DNA of 7,536 nt from DASYSA01 sp036003885 (GTDB lineage: Bacteria > Acidobacteriota > Blastocatellia > UBA7656), in NCBI GenBank assembly GCA_036003885.1, contig DASYSA010000721.1, positions 1 to 7,536 on the forward strand, read 5' to 3'. Each line of letters starts with the position of its first letter. Position 1 is the stretch's first letter. Positions 5,275-7,536 of this stretch are shown one piece after another. The translations under genes and the position numbers were made by a program. The notes under the pieces were generated by a model. That model was not told the origin of the DNA, did no database searches, and saw only the letters and a list, made by a program, of their open reading frames with translations.

Positions 5275-6099
5275 TTACCCCCTCTGGATTTCGAGCGGGA
5301 AGACTGTGTCCATGATTGAGGCCCCGCCGTCCACGTGGATTACCTGACCCGTAATGAAGCCGGCCTCCTCCATGCACAGGAGCGCGACGGCGTTGCCGAT
5401 GTCTTCCGGCGTGCCGAGCCTGCGCATCGGCGTCCACCCGCTCTCGTGCCAGGCTTGAGTGGCGTCCTGAACCTCCTGCGGCAGTGCGCGCAGGACGCTC
5501 CCCTCGACCACGTTGGGCGGGCCGAAGACGCCGCCCGGACTGACGCCGTTGACGGTGATCCGGCGCGGGCCCAAGGCCACCGCGAAATAACGCACCAATG
5601 AGTCGAGCGCGGCCTTCGCCGAACCCATCGCCACCCACGGCTGCCAGCTCCCCGTGCGACCGCCGGGTGAGTAGGTGATGGCGATGATGCGGCCTCCGTC
5701 CGGCATCAGGCGTGCCGCCTCGCGCGCGCCGACGAGGAACGCCTTGGCCTGCGAGTCCAGGGCCGTGTCCCAATGCTCCAGGGTGATCTCCAAAGGCTTC
5801 TGGTAGAAGGTCGGGAGCGTGGTGCGGGCGTTGCTCACGAAGATGTCGAGAGCGCCGAACTCTTGGCGCACCCTCTCAAACATGTTGCTGATGTCTTCGG
5901 GGCGTAAGACGTCGGCCTGGACGATGAAGCCGTCGGAGCCCCGCTCGCGCACGCGGGCGAGAGTGTCTTGGGCAGCGGCCTCGTTCTCGAAATAGTTAAT
6001 CGCCACCTTGGCGCCTTGCTCGGCGAGCTTCAGGGCGATGCCGCGTCCGATGCCGCGCGAGCCCCCAGTGATCAGAACGTATTTCCCGTCGAACGACAT
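5275..6099 (-). CDS. Short-chain dehydrogenase/reductase (SDR), FabG/FabL-like, atypical active site (cassette 2)
   Basis: A 274-residue NAD(P)H-dependent oxidoreductase. The cofactor loop TGGSRGIG (11-18) is perfect, followed by INYFEN at the cofactor-specificity strand, ADV (62-64) and VSNART (88-93), where NNAG is usual. The active-site strand is ITYSPGG (Ser144), and VNGVSPGGV (183-191) plus ITGQVIHVDGG (249-259) are classical. Lys162 is present in GSAKAAL. However, the position four before it (YxxxK) is Met158, and seven before it (the Yx6K of FabI/FabL) is Trp155, so no tyrosine sits where catalysis needs one. The start is ATG at 6097-6099 with a strong AAAGGAGG six bases upstream. It is the longest gene here, looks more GC-rich than its neighbours, and has a 132-bp leader with its own promoter-like boxes. 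Substrate unknown. Confidence 0.93.
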   Translation of the reverse strand: MSFDGKYVLITGGSRGIGRGIALKLAEQGAKVAINYFENEAAAQDTLARVRERGSDGFIVQADVLRPEDISNMFERVRQEFGALDIFVSNARTTLPTFYQKPLEITLEHWDTALDSQAKAFLVGAREAARLMPDGGRIIAITYSPGGRTGSWQPWVAMGSAKAALDSLVRYFAVALGPRRITVNGVSPGGVFGPPNVVEGSVLRALPQEVQDATQAWHESGWTPMRRLGTPEDIGNAVALLCMEEAGFITGQVIHVDGGASIMDTVFPLEIQRG

Positions 6100-6153
6100 G
6101 TCAGCCTCCTTTCTGTACACGGAAAAGTCAGTTGAGGTGAAGAGTAAGATGCT

Positions 6154-6181
6154 TCTATGCTAGAACTGGAGGGCAAGTCAA
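6154..6181 (-). promoter_or_regulatory. Possible promoter of the SDR cassette
   Basis: Minus-strand TTGACT (6176-6181, five of six -35 matches), a 16-base spacer, and CATAGA (6154-6159, three of six -10 matches). It lies about 55 bp upstream of the SDR start, in the unusually long leader between attC 6232 and the gene. The weak -10 keeps this tentative. Confidence 0.35.
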
Positions 6182-6231
6182 TAGGGATTCGGCCCGCAAG
6201 CTCACCGCATGTATGCTTCACTCAACCGAGC

Positions 6232-6321
6232 GCCTAACGTTCGCGTGACCGAGCGCGCTTTTGAAACTCAAGGTTTACGTCAAAACTCGACCGCGCGCTT
6301 CGGTCCACGCGGGAGTTCGGC
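6232..6321 (-). other. attC: attC recombination site of cassette 1
   Basis: Minus-strand R' is GTTAGGC (6232-6238, consensus) and R'' is GCCGAAC (6315-6321, one deviation). Arms GCGTGACCGAGCGCGC and GCGCGCTTCGGTCCACGC are shared with the sites at 1491 and 2490. Length 90 bp. Confidence 0.92.
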
Positions 6322-6326
6322 GACGA

Positions 6327-6764
6327 CTAGACGACTTCCAGGATTAATCCTGAAGCATCGTAGTATCCTTCGCCGCCAGCTTGAAGTAACCCCTGTCGGT
6401 TAGCAAACAACCAATCCCATAACGGATCAATCTTCATAAGTGTGTCTTCACTTTCGCGTCCCTGGTCTAACACACGAATCGCCACTATGGCATTGGCTTG
6501 ACCAAGAACATTTAGAACTTCGGACTTTTTCACACCGTCACTGTTATTTACAAAATCGCATAACTCCTCGATCTCTCCATCAAAGAGGCCGTCGCCAGGG
6601 CGATTAACTTCGATTTGTCCGTAAACAGCATCTCCGCATTTGAGCAAACCTTCGCTATCAGACTCTTCGTCACGCTCGATCAGATAGGCGCTGTCGACTT
6701 GCTTCAGCGCAAATTCAAGCACGCTCAGCGAGACATCCTGCTCGTCAGTAACGATAAACCTCAT
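6327..6764 (-). CDS. Conserved acidic hypothetical protein (cassette 1, attI-proximal)
   Basis: A 145-residue cytoplasmic protein, very acidic in its first two thirds (IERDEESDSEGLLKCGDAVYGQ, for example). Recognisable pieces are GQIEVNRPGDGLFDGEIEEL at about residues 55-75 and, near the C-terminus, WDWLFANRQGLLQAGGEGYYD. The latter recurs in a family of uncharacterised small proteins I remember from many soil bacteria. Function is unknown; immunity or regulatory roles are possible but nothing here shows them. I start at ATG 6762-6764 (MRFIVTDEQD), where family-like sequence begins. The frame stays open upstream for 40 more codons across the attI junction, and the leader ORF at 6761-6934 ends on this ATG, so translation may depend on upstream ribosomes. 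The stop lies 5 bp before its attC. Confidence 0.85.
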   Translation of the reverse strand: MRFIVTDEQDVSLSVLEFALKQVDSAYLIERDEESDSEGLLKCGDAVYGQIEVNRPGDGLFDGEIEELCDFVNNSDGVKKSEVLNVLGQANAIVAIRVLDQGRESEDTLMKIDPLWDWLFANRQGLLQAGGEGYYDASGLILEVV

Positions 6765-6934
6765 GTAGTATCCCAAGAAGATTCTCCTGGTTCCTGAAAG
6801 ATGTAAGCTACCGAACGTTGAAGTATACGCCGTATAATGCGCTGGAGCTTTGCGTCTTTTACGACGCATAATCCGCCTCCGCACGAATAGTACGGCGTAA
6901 AACGCGTAAGAACTTTGCGTCTTTTACGACGCAT
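6761..6934 (-). CDS. Leader ORF across attI, stop overlapping the first cassette start
   Basis: Fifty-seven codons from ATG 6932-6934 to TGA 6761-6763. The peptide starts MRRKRRKVLT, is rich in Arg/Lys, and matches nothing I know. Its TGA overlaps the ATG of the first cassette gene (ATGA). In class 1 integrons a short ORF in attI1 (ORF-11) boosts translation of the first cassette, so a similar role is conceivable. The ribosome site is only moderate (AGGCGGAG, GGAG 12 bases upstream). A 57-codon open frame could occur by chance. Confidence 0.35.
   Translation of the reverse strand: MRRKRRKVLTRFTPYYSCGGGLCVVKDAKLQRIIRRILQRSVAYIFQEPGESSWDTT
6826..6875. repeat. Direct repeat copy proximal to the cassettes
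   Basis: Positions 6848-6875 are a 28-bp sequence repeated exactly at 6913-6940, 65 bp away. It contains the inverted repeat TGCGTC-N6-GACGCA. The 21 bp to the left (6827-6847) are also similar to the other copy at about two of three positions, so the repeat unit is nearer 50 bp. Confidence 0.85.
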
Positions 6935-6940
6935 AATCCG
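6891..6940. repeat. Direct repeat copy proximal to intI
   Basis: Second copy of the unit at 6826-6875, exact over 28 bp (6913-6940) and partly conserved to the left (ACGGCGTAAAACGCG against ACGCCGTATAATGCG). Both copies put an ATG and the codons MRRKRRK on the minus strand. Repeats in attI1 bind integrase, but these need not do so. Confidence 0.85.
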
Positions 6941-6994
6941 GCTTTGCTCCGCCTAAGTCTATCAACCGACAGACTGTCAGAAGTCGCTCTCCTG

Positions 6995-7022
6995 CTTATG
7001 CGGCTTCCGCGGCGAGGTTCAA
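6995..7022 (-). promoter_or_regulatory. Pc: Candidate cassette promoter (Pc)
   Basis: Minus-strand TTGAAC (7017-7022, four of six -35 matches), a 16-base spacer, and CATAAG (6995-7000, four of six -10 matches). It overlaps the first bases of the intI remnant and points into the array, the position expected for Pc. Confidence 0.4.
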
Positions 7023-7286
7023 TGCACCCAAACTTCTCGCTGAGGTTCCAAGACTCGATCCGCGCCCACCACTACAGATGGATCAAAGAATTTCAGTATA
7101 GGGTCCGCCTGGCTGAAATGGGAGAGCGAAAAGTGAATTGAGTTCCTGTCTCAACTGATACTCAAGATAAAGTCGCTGCATCAAACCCACATCCAGTCAC
7201 CAGCGCACCTTCTGTTCTTTTTGCCTTGTTCTGATACATCCATTGGAATGGCGGAATGATATGAGCCCGCCAAAAAGCCGTCAAGG
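7022..7286 (+). pseudogene. intI: Decayed N-terminal fragment of an integron integrase
   Basis: IntI is the tyrosine recombinase that excises and inserts cassettes. Pieces of its N-terminal domain appear in order but in changing frames. They are ATG MHP, then LLAEV (7033-7047, other frame), QDSIRAHHY (7049-7075), RWIKEF (7076-7093), AEMGERKVN (about 7111-7138), EFLS (7140-7151, other frame), KVAAS (7169-7183), VLFALF, PLEW, and finally ERAKKPSR-like EPAKKPSR (7263-7286). The usual SxRTEQAY segment between HHY and WIK is deleted, and an extra T after GTGAAT creates an early stop. The R-H-R-Y catalytic domain, about two thirds of a 320-340-residue protein, is absent. GAGG lies six bases before the ATG. 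The orientation, away from the cassettes, is the standard integron layout. The gene cannot make a working integrase. Confidence 0.82.
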
Positions 7287-7316
7287 CAGAGAGCAATCGG
7301 CCGGAGATTGAAATTG

Positions 7317-7353
7317 AAAAAGGTGGAGAGCCCTCAACGGGTTCTCCACCTTT
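7317..7353 (-). terminator. Intrinsic terminator after rpoC
   Basis: AAAGGTGGAGA (7319-7329) pairs exactly with TCTCCACCTTT (7343-7353). CCC/GGG inside lengthens the stem to about 15 bp, with the loop TCAAC. On the minus strand the hairpin is followed by five U (7317-7321). It starts 29 bases after the rpoC stop. On the plus strand only three T follow, so it is mainly a minus-strand terminator. Confidence 0.88.
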
Positions 7354-7381
7354 GATGTGACAGGTTACTAAGAAGCCGAGC

Positions 7382-7536
7382 TCAGTCGCCGACTTCCTCA
7401 GCCTTGGCCTTGGGTTTCAAGTCCTCGGCTGTCGGAATCTCGGTGGCTTCGTACTCGAACTCTTCTTCGCCTTCCTGAGCCGTGCGGTCGGCTTCGAGCC
7501 TGATGTTGCGGCAGTACTCCATGCCCGTACCCGCCG
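7382..7536 (-). CDS. rpoC: RNA polymerase beta' subunit, C-terminal 50 residues
   Basis: The open frame entering from the right edge reads AGTGMEYCRNIRLEADRTAQ and goes on to an acidic tail (EGEEEFEYEATEIP, then KPKAKAEEVGD) before TGA at 7382-7384. The AGTGxxYYRN-type segment is the well-known extreme C-terminus of bacterial RpoC (usually ...LIPAGTG-x-YYR). Here one of the two Tyr is Cys. A Glu/Lys-rich variable tail after it is normal. Only the last 50 residues are in the window, so the assignment rests on this motif and on the strong terminator behind it. RpoC is a housekeeping, single-copy chromosomal gene, so it places the integron on the chromosome. In many bacteria rpsL follows rpoC; here the integron does. 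Confidence 0.78.
   Translation of the reverse strand, partial: AGTGMEYCRNIRLEADRTAQEGEEEFEYEATEIPTAEDLKPKAKAEEVGD

Larger units (their letters stand above)
1..6816 (-). mobile_element. Integron gene-cassette array, ten attC sites, about eleven cassettes
   Basis: The whole left part of the window is a string of cassettes, each made of a minus-strand gene, or none, followed by an attC. The attC sites begin at 133, 793, 1491, 2490, 2670, 3176, 3837, 4581, 5118 and 6232. Each can fold into a long imperfect hairpin, with an unpaired T in the right-hand (+ strand) arm. That is the asymmetry integrases use to choose the bottom strand. Spacing ranges from about 180 bp for the ORF-less cassette to about 1.1 kb for the SDR cassette. 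The array continues past the left edge. Its attI-proximal end is at the right, where an intI remnant and rpoC follow. The shared attC core across all sites is typical of sedentary chromosomal integrons rather than mobile class 1 integrons with mixed attCs. Confidence 0.93.
6810..7021 (-). other. attI: attI-like region between intI remnant and first cassette
   Basis: This roughly 210-bp segment holds no protein family. It lies where attI must be: after the start of the divergent integrase remnant and before the first cassette. A degenerate core box, minus-strand GTTCGGT (6810-6816), 45 bp upstream of the cassette-1 ATG, is the likely crossover with the first cassette. The segment also contains an internal direct repeat, short palindromes (including GACAGACTGTC at 6968-6978) and a candidate promoter. 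Confidence 0.55.

Noticed and set aside
5243..5773. 176-codon minus-strand frame overlapping the SDR gene
   Set aside because: Arg/Gly-rich shadow of the GC-rich SDR gene in another frame, without any domain.
133..6321. CRISPR array or dispersed REP elements as explanation of the repeated hairpins
   Set aside because: The repeats are about 90-109 bp with variable loops, GTTRRRY/RYYYAAC boxes and gene-sized spacing. That fits attC and not CRISPR or REP.
6968..6978. GACAGACTGTC palindrome as a LexA box controlling intI
   Set aside because: The spacing does not fit the CTGT-N8-ACAG LexA consensus. It is noted only as a short palindrome in the attI region.
6944..7141. 65-codon plus-strand frame as an independent small gene
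   Set aside because: Its second half is the recognisable intI N-terminal remnant. The first part lies upstream of the ATG at 7022 and has no support.

Overview
This window is a gene-cassette array of a chromosomal (sedentary) integron, next to the 3' end of rpoC. Almost everything in it is read on the minus strand. Ten attC recombination sites of about 89-109 bp occur at regular intervals. They all share one core: a stem built from a GACCGGG-type arm and a CTCCGGT-type arm, bounded by GTTRRRY/RYYYAAC boxes. Between them lie small, unrelated genes that end just before, or inside, the next attC. The + strand carries the unpaired T in the downstream stem arm (ggc-T-ccgg). This marks it as the folded bottom strand of attC and agrees with all cassettes reading on the minus strand.

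Layout, right to left, in the direction of cassette transcription. The rpoC tail (7382-7536, minus) ends in a strong intrinsic terminator (about 7317-7353). Next, pointing the other way, is a decayed N-terminal fragment of an IntI-type tyrosine recombinase (7022-7286, plus), broken by several frameshifts and an internal deletion. Then comes an attI-like leader (about 6810-7021) with a 65-bp-offset direct repeat, a candidate cassette promoter and a 57-codon leader ORF. The cassettes follow: (1) a hypothetical acidic protein; (2) an SDR-family oxidoreductase lacking the usual catalytic tyrosine; (3) a hypothetical protein; (4) an antitoxin/Doc toxin pair whose toxin is frameshifted near its 3' end; (5) a hypothetical protein; (6) a small zinc-ribbon protein of the PF20097 type; (7) an ORF-less mini-cassette; (8) a two-gene cassette with a hypothetical protein and a DUF6398-like protein; (9) a secreted hypothetical protein; (10) a GNAT acetyltransferase; (11) a secreted protein that runs off the left edge.

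The attC sites fall into subfamilies: 1491/2490/6232, 133/793 and 3837/4581, with 2670, 3176 and 5118 more distinct. The shared core suggests one host lineage. The near-copies suggest that cassettes were generated or recruited with related attC sites. The intI fragment lacks the whole catalytic C-terminal domain, so the locus cannot shuffle its own cassettes unless an integrase acts from elsewhere.

The host is a bacterium, because rpoC is bacterial and chromosomal. Codon use in rpoC and the SDR gene looks GC-rich, while several cassettes are visibly more AT-rich, as expected for independently acquired genes. I cannot assign a phylum from 50 residues of RpoC. The cassettes do not form one pathway: the toxin-antitoxin pair probably stabilises the array, and the rest look like single-function adaptive genes.
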